This document shows, piece after piece, positions 27,055-34,895 of a DNA stretch of 64,000 bases; position 1 is the first letter of the stretch; every line of letters starts with the position of its first letter. Source of the stretch: Shimazuella soli (GTDB taxonomy: Bacteria; Bacillota; Bacilli; Thermoactinomycetales; Thermoactinomycetaceae); the NCBI RefSeq assembly GCF_022511585.1, contig NZ_JAKWBN010000002.1, positions 62,001-126,000 of the forward strand, in the 5' to 3' direction. A program made the translations under genes and the position numbers. The notes below the pieces were generated by a model that saw only the letters and a list, made by a program, of their open reading frames with translations, was not told where the DNA came from and did no database searches.

Positions 27055-28002
27055 TCATTTTTCGCTCAATTCAGTACTGCATGATAAAGTTTGACAATTT
27101 TTGTGTTGGAAATCAACTGTTTCAATTTGAATGGTAGTATGCTGGATATGAAATCGTTCTTTTAAACGCTGGATTGCTTCTTTTAAGATGGATTGGCTTT
27201 CGGATTCTTCTTTTATCAGAATATGGCAGGAAAAAGAATCGAAACCTGATGTGATTGTCCAAATATGCAAATCATGTACATTTAGAACACCGGAAATTTC
27301 CGAAAGCACATCTTTTACCAACTTTTGATCGATCGTTACAGGTGTCCCTTCCATCAAGATGTGAAAGGAATGAGAAACGACTCCCCACGCGCTTTTTAAT
27401 ATTAAGATAGATACCAGAATACTGATGATGGGATCAGCGATATACCAACCAAATGTCTGCATAAGTATTCCCGCGATGATGGCGCCTAGGGAGCCTATTG
27501 CATCTCCAATAATATGAAGATAAGCGCTGCGTAAATTTATGTTTTCCTTTGTATCCCCTTGTCTCATCAAAACCCAAGCACTCAATAAATTGGCAATTAA
27601 ACCAATGATGGAAATCACTATCATGGAACCACTTGCCACTTTTGGAGGTTCTAACATCCGTGAAAATGCTTCCCATCCAATAATTCCTGCTATCACAAAC
27701 AGAGCAACACCATTAAATAAAGCAGCTAAAATCTCAAAACGATAATATCCGTACGTTTTTCGAGGCGAAGGAGGGCGGGATGCAAACCACATGGCGATAA
27801 GACTTAAAGCTAAAGCACTTACATCGCTGAGCATGTGACCTGAATCGGATAAAAGTGCCAAGCTGTTTGTAACCAATCCCCCAAAAAATTCAAGAATCAT
27901 AATTCCAGCAGTAATCAATAATGCTGTAAGTAGTCCATTTTTATTGTTGTTTCTTGCATGGTGAGGATGATCATGGTGATGAGAATGACTGTGATTATGC
28001 AT
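27055..28002 (-). CDS. czcD: Cation diffusion facilitator (CzcD-like zinc/cadmium exporter)
   Basis: 315 residues. His-rich N terminus (HNHSHSHHHDHPHH), six membrane segments, and the transport-site motifs SDSGHMLSD in segment 2 and HIIGDAIGS in segment 5, then a cytoplasmic domain with HDLHIW and a Cys/His tail. It exports Zn2+/Cd2+ in exchange for protons. It lies 14 nt downstream of an ArsR/SmtB regulator with a clear operator, the usual czrA-czcD style operon. Confidence 0.93.
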   Translation of the reverse strand: MHNHSHSHHHDHPHHARNNNKNGLLTALLITAGIMILEFFGGLVTNSLALLSDSGHMLSDVSALALSLIAMWFASRPPSPRKTYGYYRFEILAALFNGVALFVIAGIIGWEAFSRMLEPPKVASGSMIVISIIGLIANLLSAWVLMRQGDTKENINLRSAYLHIIGDAIGSLGAIIAGILMQTFGWYIADPIISILVSILILKSAWGVVSHSFHILMEGTPVTIDQKLVKDVLSEISGVLNVHDLHIWTITSGFDSFSCHILIKEESESQSILKEAIQRLKERFHIQHTTIQIETVDFQHKNCQTLSCSTELSEK

Positions 28003-28016
28003 AATTTCACCTCTTT

Positions 28017-28394
28017 TTATTTGGAATGTGAGATATGTTCGAGTCCGATTTCCATCAAATTTAATATATGTTCGTCGTCAATACTGTAGTAAACCATTCT
28101 TCCCACTTTTCTATGCTTTACTAGACGAAGAGTTCGCAAAGTTTTTAGTTGATGAGAAATAGAAGACTGTGTCATTTCCAATATCGCTGCTAAATCACAA
28201 ACGCATATTTCGCGGTGGATGAGTGTATGTATAATTCGAATTCGAGTAGGATCACTGAGTGCTTGAAATAATAAGGCGAGGTCTTTGCCTTTTTCCTGTG
28301 ATAATTGTTTGGATCGAACATCAGCCACCACATCGTCATGAATGATCGTAACGTCACAGCAGTCATTTGCTATAGATGAATGGAATTCGCTCAT
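28017..28394 (-). CDS. ArsR/SmtB-family metal-sensing repressor
   Basis: 125 residues. Winged helix with CVCDLAAILEMTQSSISHQLKTLR; the CVC in the recognition region is the alpha-3 metal site of ArsR/CadC-type proteins, and N-terminal CC (NDCCDV) could supply further ligands as in CadC. The C-terminal D-x-H...H pattern (DDEHILNLMEIGLEHISHSK) resembles the alpha-5 zinc site. Start ATG 28394 is behind GAAAGGATG. A 28-nt near-palindrome just upstream is its likely operator. Cd/Zn/Pb sensing inferred. Confidence 0.92.
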   Translation of the reverse strand: MSEFHSSIANDCCDVTIIHDDVVADVRSKQLSQEKGKDLALLFQALSDPTRIRIIHTLIHREICVCDLAAILEMTQSSISHQLKTLRTLRLVKHRKVGRMVYYSIDDEHILNLMEIGLEHISHSK

Positions 28395-28411
28395 ATGAAA
28401 CATCCTTTCAT

Positions 28412-28439
28412 AAATATATGAACATATATTCATATATTT
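28412..28439. promoter_or_regulatory. ArsR/SmtB-type operator
   Basis: AAATATATGAA-CATATA-TTCATATATTT is a 28-nt inverted repeat with one mismatched pair and TGAA/TTCA half-site cores typical of this family, 18 nt upstream of the regulator start. Confidence 0.85.
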
Positions 28440-28482
28440 AATATAGATGTAGTGTGAAAGGAGTGTCAATAGGGAAATGAAA

Positions 28483-28517
28483 CAAAAAGCCGATTTGTTT
28501 AAAGAATCGACTTTTTG
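28483..28517 (-). terminator. Terminator of murA
   Basis: AAAAAG-CGATT / AATCG-CTTTTT hairpin between murA and the ArsR promoter. Confidence 0.7.
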
Positions 28518-28542
28518 GAAGCTAAATATCAAATGATAGCGG

Positions 28543-29841
28543 TTAGGAGAGGGATTCTTGTTGTAAAAAGGGGTTGGATTCGAGCTTTGTTCGTTCAATT
28601 TTTGCTCCTAATGATTTTAAATTACCTACTAGATCGATATAACCTCGGTCAATATGTCGAAGCTCTCTAACTTCGGTTGTGCCTTCTGCAATTAGCCCTG
28701 CTAATACTAGTGCAGCTCCAGCTCGTAAATCAGTTGCCATTACTTGTGTACCGGAAAGAGGATGATTTCCTTCAATCAGAGCGGTTTGCCCGTTGATCTT
28801 GATATTTGCACCCATCCGACGAAATTCTTCCACATGCATAAAGCGATCTTCAAAAACAGTTTCCGTTAACATACTAGTACCATTTGCTGCTAATTGTAAT
28901 ACCATGATGGGGGATTGGAGATCAGTTGGAAATCCTGGGTAAGGCAGTGTTTTGATATCAATTGGTTTAATTTCATCTGGACCACTGACATGAATGCCAT
29001 TTTCACATTCTAAAACGGTGACACCCATCTCTCGCATTTTTACGATTAAAGAAGTAAGATGCTTGGATTTTGCTTGCTCGATGAATACATCTCCTCGCGT
29101 GATCGCTGCTGCAATCATATATGTTCCAACTTCGATACGATCAGGGATTACTGAATAATCAGTACCTCTTAAGAAATCCACTCCTTCAATCGTGATAAAT
29201 GGAGTCCCTGCACCTTCAATTCTTGCACCCATCTGATTTAAAAAATTAGCCAAGTCTTGGATTTCTGGTTCACAGGCTGCATTTACAATTGTAGTGACAC
29301 CTTTTGCAAGCGTCGCAGCCATTAAGATATTTTGTGTAGCACCAACACTTGGAATATCTAAATATACATTGTTACCTCTCAATTGAGTAGGAACAAATCC
29401 TTCCACATAACCATGACCTATTTTAAACTCTGCACCGAGTGCTTCTAACCCTTTTAAGTGCTGGTCGATAGGACGGCTTCCGATCGCACAGCCTCCTGGT
29501 AAAGGTACTCTAGCATATTTTTTTCGTGCCAACAGGGGACCGAGTACGGTAACAGAAGCCCGCATTTTGCAAACCAACTCATATGGCGCTTCCGTGGAAT
29601 CAAATTTCTCTGCATGGATCGTGACCATATCATCTGACATATCTACATGGATGCCAAGTGATTGTAATAACTGTGTAATGGTAGTTACATCCTCTAAACC
29701 TGTGGGAACATTTCGAATGCTCACTTGGTTTCGAGAAGCTAAGATGGATGCTGAAATTAAAGGCAGGATTGCGTTTTTAGAGCCATGAGCTTTTACAGTT
29801 CCCTGTAATTTAGAACCACCTGTTACCATGATTTTTTCCAA
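28543..29841 (-). CDS. murA: UDP-N-acetylglucosamine 1-carboxyvinyltransferase
   Basis: First committed step of peptidoglycan synthesis: enolpyruvyl transfer from PEP to UDP-GlcNAc. 432 residues with GSKNAILPL near the N terminus and the fosfomycin-target Cys in PGGCAIGSRPIDQHL. The start is TTG 29841, placed 7 nt behind GGAGGG; the upstream open frame has none. Many Bacilli have two MurA paralogues (murAA/murAB); which this is cannot be decided here. Confidence 0.95.
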   Translation of the reverse strand: MEKIMVTGGSKLQGTVKAHGSKNAILPLISASILASRNQVSIRNVPTGLEDVTTITQLLQSLGIHVDMSDDMVTIHAEKFDSTEAPYELVCKMRASVTVLGPLLARKKYARVPLPGGCAIGSRPIDQHLKGLEALGAEFKIGHGYVEGFVPTQLRGNNVYLDIPSVGATQNILMAATLAKGVTTIVNAACEPEIQDLANFLNQMGARIEGAGTPFITIEGVDFLRGTDYSVIPDRIEVGTYMIAAAITRGDVFIEQAKSKHLTSLIVKMREMGVTVLECENGIHVSGPDEIKPIDIKTLPYPGFPTDLQSPIMVLQLAANGTSMLTETVFEDRFMHVEEFRRMGANIKINGQTALIEGNHPLSGTQVMATDLRAGAALVLAGLIAEGTTEVRELRHIDRGYIDLVGNLKSLGAKIERTKLESNPFLQQESLS

Positions 29842-29883
29842 TGAAAACCCTCCATCAAAAAGAAAATATAGGTAGAACAGCAT

Positions 29884-30127
29884 TTGAAGAAAGGAAAGGA
29901 TAAAGTTCGTATTTAGTTATATGCCATGGCATTTAGTAGTGTGAGTGATATATTATTCAAATGACGAATACAAGTATTTAAAATATGCACTTTCCTATCT
30001 TATTTCCAGTAAAAACTGGCACATTTTCTATCATATCATGAAAAAATCTTAGTAGGATGAGTTCGTTTTCTATTTGAATACAAAAAGAAACAGGGGTCTT
30101 CCAGCAGAATACTCCTGTTTCTTTTCA
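29884..30127. other. Intergenic stretch between murA and the ktrB remnant
   Basis: AT-rich; no gene supported. GAAACAGG / CCTGTTTC at about 30088-30122 is a terminator-like hairpin that fits the end of the broken ktrB gene on the minus strand. Confidence 0.4.
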
Positions 30128-30245
30128 TTAACCGATTAATATGTCTTCTTTTGGATAATTCATGATTCTATCTTCTACATGGGATAGAGAAATCAAGATT
30201 GCTAGTGGTCCGATTTTACCAAAAAACATCATCACACCGATAAGT
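30128..30245 (-). pseudogene. 3' remnant of a KtrB/TrkH-type potassium transporter
   Basis: Minus-strand translation from about 30245 reads IGVMMFFGKIGPLAILISLSH and ends NYPKEDILIG-stop. This is the C-terminal signature of KtrB-type proteins (MFxGRxGPLT ... YPEExIxVG). The other ~400 codons are absent. A terminator is still present just downstream. Confidence 0.7.
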
Positions 30246-30398
30246 TATAATGTGAGTTTTTTAGCAGTAAGGTCTTCAAATTATATGTATTATTTGAAAT
30301 TGTACCCGGGAAACAATGACTTTATTTTGATTATTGGAGTCCAGCTCCTGAGACGGTGATGGTTTCAGGGTCTGGATTTGTTCCAGTGACCGATCTTA

Positions 30399-30608
30399 CT
30401 ACGTGTTACATACGGTACAACCCTCCAGCCCAGGAGGGCAGTTGAAGTTCATCGGGGTCTGCACCTTCTGCTTGAAGTCATCGAAGGTGCCGTTTTCTTG
30501 ACTTCCAGAGGAAGAGGTGATGATTCCGATTGAAGCATCTGCCTCCTTGCGGAAGCACAGTGTCTCGCTTCCTTGACGGCTCTGTCCCCATTTGTGTGTG
30601 GCAGACAA
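30399..30608 (-). CDS. GC-rich orphan module D: small protein with Cys-rich C terminus
   Basis: About 69 residues. The last 13, CPPGLEGCTVCNT, hold three Cys and two Thr; the rest is polar (SSSGSQENGTFDDFKQKVQ). No family recognised. A TTG at 30608 lies 7 nt behind AAAAAAGG and coincides with the start of GC-rich sequence; the alternative ATG at 30680 lies 2 nt after a TATACT box and cannot be read from that promoter. The stop is followed by GGTC-CTGGA / TCCAG-ACC. A modified peptide is conceivable, but no modifying enzyme is present. Confidence 0.45.
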   Translation of the reverse strand: MSATHKWGQSRQGSETLCFRKEADASIGIITSSSGSQENGTFDDFKQKVQTPMNFNCPPGLEGCTVCNT

Positions 30609-30682
30609 AGTTATACCTTTTTTCGGATCATAGGTGGAACAGTCAACTGACAATTCTACTATATCAAAAGGCGAATCCATCC

Positions 30683-30712
30683 AGTATATTTTGATAAAAG
30701 ACTATTTGACAA
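30683..30712 (-). promoter_or_regulatory. Hybrid promoter of module D
   Basis: On the minus strand TTGTCA (30707-30712) and TATACT (30683-30688) are 18 nt apart. The TTGTCA is the terminal part of the IS200/IS605-like right end, so the element supplies the -35 box. Confidence 0.5.
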
Positions 30713-30750
30713 CTCCGCACGGCTAAAGCCGTGGGATTCTTGGGTAATCC
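30705..30750 (-). mobile_element. IS200/IS605 (TnpB-type) right-end remnant, copy 1
   Basis: Read on the minus strand it contains CCCAAGAATCC, the subterminal hairpin CACGGC-TTTA-GCCGTG and the end GGAGTTGTCAA. The same order occurs at 59801-59851. Such ends form the 3' part of omega RNAs next to tnpB genes. No tnpA or tnpB is present. Confidence 0.65.
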
Positions 30751-31115
30751 TCATACTTCAAAGAAATTTACCAAGCTTAGACCGTGCCACTGCTATGACA
30801 TTTGGTATTTTAAAGTCTTTGAAACAACGTTTTGTGTTGTACTATAAGAAAGACAGCCTTTTCACCTGTTAGTACTATCTCCTGTAAATAAACTGGGATA
30901 TGCCAAGAATCGGAAAAGAATAATAGTTCGTTGACATATTTGATGATTTTTTGAATTGATTACATAAAGAAGCGATTGGACAGTGGAAGTTTGATCACAG
31001 GTAGAAAAGAAAACATATATTACATTTTCCTCAGATTTTCTTTACATAAGTTTTAAGTGTACCATGTACTTCGTTTCCGTCAGGTTTAGAAAGATAAGAA
31101 TGAAGAGGTGTTGGG
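30751..31115. other. Intergenic stretch upstream of uppP
   Basis: AT-rich sequence without a supported gene; may contain decayed parts of the IS605-like element. Nothing further seen. Confidence 0.3.
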
Positions 31116-31946
31116 ATGAATTTATGGGATATCTTTGTCGGGTTTATTTTGGGGATGGTAGAAGGTCTTACAGAGTTTGCACCAGTATCTTCTACAGGGC
31201 ATATGATTATCGTCGATGATCTGCTGCTTAAGTCAAAAGATTTGTTTTCTCCAGAGGTAGCAAACACGTTTAAAGTAGTGATACAGTTAGGATCGATTTT
31301 GGCTGTCATCATCGTTTTTAAAGATCGTTTTATCAACTTATTAGGTCTAACAAAGGAAGCTCGTGAATCGATAGATAGTCGCAATCGATTGGAATTAAAA
31401 CAAGTTATCATTGGATTATTGCCAGCAGGTGTACTTGGATTTATATTTGAAGATTACATAGATGAGCACTTATTTTCTATTCACACAGTCGTAGTTGGTT
31501 TGGTAATCGGGGCTGTTTTGATGTTATTGGCTGATTTTTTACGTCCTGCAAGCCCAAAAGCAGAAACTGTTGACCAAATAACATACAAACAAGCACTTTC
31601 CATCGGTCTGTTCCAATGTTTATCCTTATGGCCCGGTTTTTCCCGTTCAGGATCGACTATTTCCGGTGGAGTTCTTTTAGGTTTAAGTCACCGTGCTGCC
31701 TCTGATTTTACCTTTATTATGGCAGTACCGATCATGCTTGGAGCAAGTTCCATTTCATTGATAAAACACTGGCAATATTTCACTTTGAACGATTTACCAT
31801 TTTTTATTACGGGCTTTATCACTGCATTTGTGTTCGCTCTGGTTTCCATTCGATTCTTTCTTAAATTGATCAACAAAATAAAACTAGTACCATTTGCAAT
31901 TTACCGAATTATCTTAGCGGGTCTAATCTACTTTGTATTTTTGTAA
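31116..31946 (+). CDS. uppP: Undecaprenyl-diphosphatase (UppP/BacA)
   Basis: 276-residue membrane enzyme that dephosphorylates C55-PP to recycle the cell-wall lipid carrier and gives basal bacitracin tolerance. Conserved motifs: EGLTEFAPVSSTGHMI (usually EFLPVSS) near residues 16-31 and the second active-site region WPGFSRSGSTISGG near 169. About seven to eight membrane segments. ATG behind AAGAGGTGTTGGG. Monocistronic. Confidence 0.96.
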   Translation: MNLWDIFVGFILGMVEGLTEFAPVSSTGHMIIVDDLLLKSKDLFSPEVANTFKVVIQLGSILAVIIVFKDRFINLLGLTKEARESIDSRNRLELKQVIIGLLPAGVLGFIFEDYIDEHLFSIHTVVVGLVIGAVLMLLADFLRPASPKAETVDQITYKQALSIGLFQCLSLWPGFSRSGSTISGGVLLGLSHRAASDFTFIMAVPIMLGASSISLIKHWQYFTLNDLPFFITGFITAFVFALVSIRFFLKLINKIKLVPFAIYRIILAGLIYFVFL

Positions 31947-31949
31947 AAT

Positions 31950-31985
31950 GAAATCCCCACGGGTTTTTTGCCCGTCGGGATATTT
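31950..31985. terminator. Bidirectional terminator uppP / cvfC
   Basis: ATCCC-ACGGG / CCCGT-GGGAT hairpin with T-run, between convergent genes. Confidence 0.85.
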
Positions 31986-31986
31986 T

Positions 31987-33123
31987 TTAGTCTTCTTTGG
32001 AACGATAGGACTGCGTCATCTGCTGCCAAACCGTGCCGCTTGCTTCTTCTCCTTCGGTAATCCGCTGTAAGGCAATTTGAGCTTGCATCTTTACTTCGAA
32101 CTCTGGATCATCGATAGCAAGTTGTAATGCTGGTACAGCAGTCTCATCTCCTACTTCATATAGGAAACGAGCTGCACGCCAGCGGACGAGCTTATTTTTG
32201 TCTTTCAAGGATTCACACATTACTTCGATTGCATCAGGATCACCGATATCCGATATCGTGTCACCAGCAGTGCGGCGAACGATAGCAGATGAATCTTTCA
32301 TTGCTCTATAAAGATAAGGAAGTACGATTTTTCCTCCGATATAACCTAAGAAAACGACAGCTTGTCTGCGAATCGCCGCCGAAGGATCGTCCAGTGCGGT
32401 ATCTAGTATATCGATTTCTTCTGCTGCCGGTTCCCAAAGCATCAAAGCAGCGTAGCGAATTTCCCAATTATCTTGTTGAAAAGTAGCGCGTACTTCTCCC
32501 GCTGATTTTTTTTGTTCTTGTAAATTTGGTTCGGTTTTAGGGGATAACGCTTGTTTCACAAGTCTTTTTAAACGTTCATCTGGATACATCGCTTCATATT
32601 CCGAAGTAAGCTGTTTCCCGATTTCATCCGGCTCTCCATAACGAACTCCTTGATCCATCCACTTTCTTTCTAAGATTACATTGGAAGTTACTCCTTGTAT
32701 TTGGAGAACTGCCTGTTGAAAGCGATCAGGTAAGGCAAAGCGATTTTCTGTATTGTGGTGAACCAATTTGATCTGATAAGGAATTCCTCTCAACGTTTGG
32801 ATCAGCACTTGTACTTCTCCAAAAGAATCTAATTCAGCCGCTAAAGAGGAGTCTTTTCCTGCTTGTTCTTCGCCGAAAATTTCTCGAACTTGAGAAAGCA
32901 GCTTTTCCCAATCCGCTTTTGGATGTCGTTCGATAGAGAGGAAATCGAGTACTTGAAAGACGCCAGTGACCCCTTCTATATTCAAGATTTTTTGGAGATA
33001 GTCAGGGGCATATTCTTTTGTAGCTTTTGTATATTCGTGCCGAGTCCCAGTGGGAAGTGATTGATCAAGGTTACACTTCATCACATTTGGGCTCGGAGTT
33101 GGTTCGATGGAAACAATCTTCAT
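31987..33123 (-). CDS. CvfC/YpgR-like protein: Nfu N-terminal domain plus HEAT repeats
   Basis: 378 residues. The first ~85 form a scaffold Nfu/NifU N-terminal domain (SIEPTPSPNVMKCNLD); the second half carries HEAT/PBS-lyase repeats (DDPSAAIRRQAVVFLGYIG, DSSAIVRRTAGDTISDIGD, DKNKLVRWRAARFLYEVGD, DDPEFEVKMQAQIAL). This matches the conserved virulence factor C family (B. subtilis YpgR). Molecular role unclear. ATG 33123 chosen over the upstream GTG; AAGGA lies about 10 nt away. Confidence 0.85.
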   Translation of the reverse strand: MKIVSIEPTPSPNVMKCNLDQSLPTGTRHEYTKATKEYAPDYLQKILNIEGVTGVFQVLDFLSIERHPKADWEKLLSQVREIFGEEQAGKDSSLAAELDSFGEVQVLIQTLRGIPYQIKLVHHNTENRFALPDRFQQAVLQIQGVTSNVILERKWMDQGVRYGEPDEIGKQLTSEYEAMYPDERLKRLVKQALSPKTEPNLQEQKKSAGEVRATFQQDNWEIRYAALMLWEPAAEEIDILDTALDDPSAAIRRQAVVFLGYIGGKIVLPYLYRAMKDSSAIVRRTAGDTISDIGDPDAIEVMCESLKDKNKLVRWRAARFLYEVGDETAVPALQLAIDDPEFEVKMQAQIALQRITEGEEASGTVWQQMTQSYRSKED

Positions 33124-33293
33124 GATAGACACTTCCTTGTTGGATACTTTTCACCTGTATTGTATCTTTTGTGAGGTAAAAAGCCAAACGACATAAGTAG
33201 TGATGAAAATGTCATTACTTTATTTTGATAATTACACCAATACTGTATAATATAGATTGAAATCCAATGTCCGCAATCCGAAAGGACTTTCTG

Positions 33294-33557
33294 ATGAACG
33301 ATCTGCGACCTGTCATCGTACGCGGTGCTGACGTCGAAGAGACCGAGGAAGAAATCCGACAGTCCTATCTTTTCCAACAGTGGTTGGAGAAGATCGCAAA
33401 CAGCCGAGAGATCAAACTCGTAGGGGTAAAGGTTGTAGCGGTCTACAAGTGGGGCAGGCCCAAAGAGATCAAGATGATCCAGCTGGAGGCGGAAGCCTAC
33501 GACACAGACGGAAGGAAGCTCGGTGGCATCGCAATCCTGCGAGGCGATACGATGTAA
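33294..33557 (+). CDS. GC-rich orphan module E: hypothetical protein
   Basis: 87 residues from ATG 33294, which lies 7 nt behind AAAGGA; an ATG at 33267 has no ribosome site. Predicted mixed alpha/beta: an acidic helix (DVEETEEEIRQSYLFQQWLEKIA) then strands (KVVAVYKWGRPKEIKMIQLEAEAYD). No family recognised. 31 of 60 bases at 33421-33480 are G/C, while the flanks are AT-rich. TATAAT at 33246-33251 with TTTTGA 17 nt upstream gives a leader of about 36 nt. Confidence 0.55.
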   Translation: MNDLRPVIVRGADVEETEEEIRQSYLFQQWLEKIANSREIKLVGVKVVAVYKWGRPKEIKMIQLEAEAYDTDGRKLGGIAILRGDTM

Positions 33558-33782
33558 GTCAAAAGTCTGCCCGGCATCGATTGGAACGCATAGAGGGTTG
33601 GCTTTTTTGGCTTGAAAATTCGCATAGAACTCTATACAAAAATCAAATAAATAAATTCTATTGATCATTATTTCGTATTTTTGACACAAAAAAAATAATA
33701 TTCACTGGAATAAATAATTCATATGGTGTAATATTTTTATGGCAAAGATTTTACCAAGCTTAAATATTTGGAGGTGAATACA

Positions 33783-34232
33783 TTGGTTGAAAATCATCGT
33801 TCATTTATTTTAGAAATGAATGAGGTTTTCATGCTATTCGGAAAGCAATTTAGCAAAATAACGCTGCAAACGGATCTTTCTCCGGGGAAATATTGGTTTC
33901 TGATGTATCTTTATCGTAAAGATAAAGCGACAGTCAATGATTTATCCAATGAAACCTGTACCACATCAGGAGCTACTTCACTTGCTATCAAAAGTTTGGA
34001 GAAAAGCGGTCATGTAGAGCGAATACGTGATAAAGAGGATAGACGAGTAGTATGGGTTAGTTTGACAAAAAAGGGTAGAGAGACCGTTGAGCAAATAAGC
34101 CAAAAACGGGCGAAAATATGCCAACAGTTATTGGAAAATTTAACAGATACAGAAAAAGAGATATTTCTGTTAATCATGAAAAAAATGTTAACTTCACAAA
34201 ATACGCTACATGAAGGAGAAAAGAACAGATGA
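33783..34232 (+). CDS. MarR-family transcriptional regulator of an efflux operon
   Basis: 149 residues; MarR winged helix with ATVNDLSNETCTTSGATSLAIKSLEKSGHVERIRDKEDRRVVWVSLT (recognition helix and wing DKEDRR). TTG 33783 is chosen because it lies 6 nt behind TTGGAGGTG. It overlaps the next gene by 4 nt (ATGA) and heads marR-emrA-emrB. MarR proteins at such loci repress the pump until a drug or phenolic ligand binds. C-terminal helices extended, normal for the family. Confidence 0.92.
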   Translation: MVENHRSFILEMNEVFMLFGKQFSKITLQTDLSPGKYWFLMYLYRKDKATVNDLSNETCTTSGATSLAIKSLEKSGHVERIRDKEDRRVVWVSLTKKGRETVEQISQKRAKICQQLLENLTDTEKEIFLLIMKKMLTSQNTLHEGEKNR

Positions 34233-34864
34233 AAAGTTCCATCATTGCAAGCGTGCTTGTTGCACTCATTGTAATAGCTGCTGGAGCAGGAATTTTATTT
34301 TATACCAATGAATCGATGAACTACATTTCTACAGAAGATGCAAAAGTTCAAGGAGATATCAGCACCGTTACTTCAACTGCAACAGGTACCATTACACAAT
34401 GGAATATAAAAGACAATCAAGAGGTAAAAAAAGGCGATGTAATTGCTGTAGTCCAATCAGCTGATCCAGCAGGAGCTGCTGTGCAAATCGTAGCTCCAGC
34501 AGATGGTACCGTGTTACAAAGTAAAGGGGCTGTTGGACAAGTAGTTTCCGCAGGTACGCCTGTAGCAATGACAGCACCTCTCAATCAATTGTATATTATC
34601 GCAAATATTGAAGAGACAGATATACAAGATGTAAAAGTAGGTTCTGATGTAAAAGTGACAGTAGATGCTTTCCCTGGAACAGAGTATTCCGGAAAAGTGG
34701 AAGAAATTAGCGAAGCGACTTCTTCTACCTTCTCTATGCTTCCAAGCAGTAATGCTAGTGGTAACTACACAAAAGTAGTACAAAAGATTCCTGTTAAGAT
34801 TTCTTTGGACAGTGAAGATAAATTAGTTCCAGGTTTAAATGCAACAGTAAAAATCAGCAAATAA
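34229..34864 (+). CDS. HlyD/EmrA-type membrane fusion (adaptor) protein
   Basis: 211 residues: an N-terminal membrane anchor (about 5-25), a biotinyl-lipoyl half-motif (TEDAKVQGDISTVTSTATGTI ... VKKGDVIA), a second lipoyl half (APADGTVLQSKGAVGQVV) and a beta-barrel (DVKVTVDAFPGTEYSGKVEEIS). The alpha-helical hairpin is almost absent, as in short Gram-positive adaptors. Translationally coupled to marR by a 4-nt overlap; works with the MFS pump downstream. Confidence 0.9.
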   Translation: MKSSIIASVLVALIVIAAGAGILFYTNESMNYISTEDAKVQGDISTVTSTATGTITQWNIKDNQEVKKGDVIAVVQSADPAGAAVQIVAPADGTVLQSKGAVGQVVSAGTPVAMTAPLNQLYIIANIEETDIQDVKVGSDVKVTVDAFPGTEYSGKVEEISEATSSTFSMLPSSNASGNYTKVVQKIPVKISLDSEDKLVPGLNATVKISK

Positions 34865-34895
34865 GCAGCAATAAAAGAAGGAAGGAGGAGGGGCG

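Noticed and set aside
33120-33689. 189-codon minus-strand frame across module E
   Set aside because: It is antisense to a better-supported gene with promoter and ribosome site, and its product has no coherent pattern.
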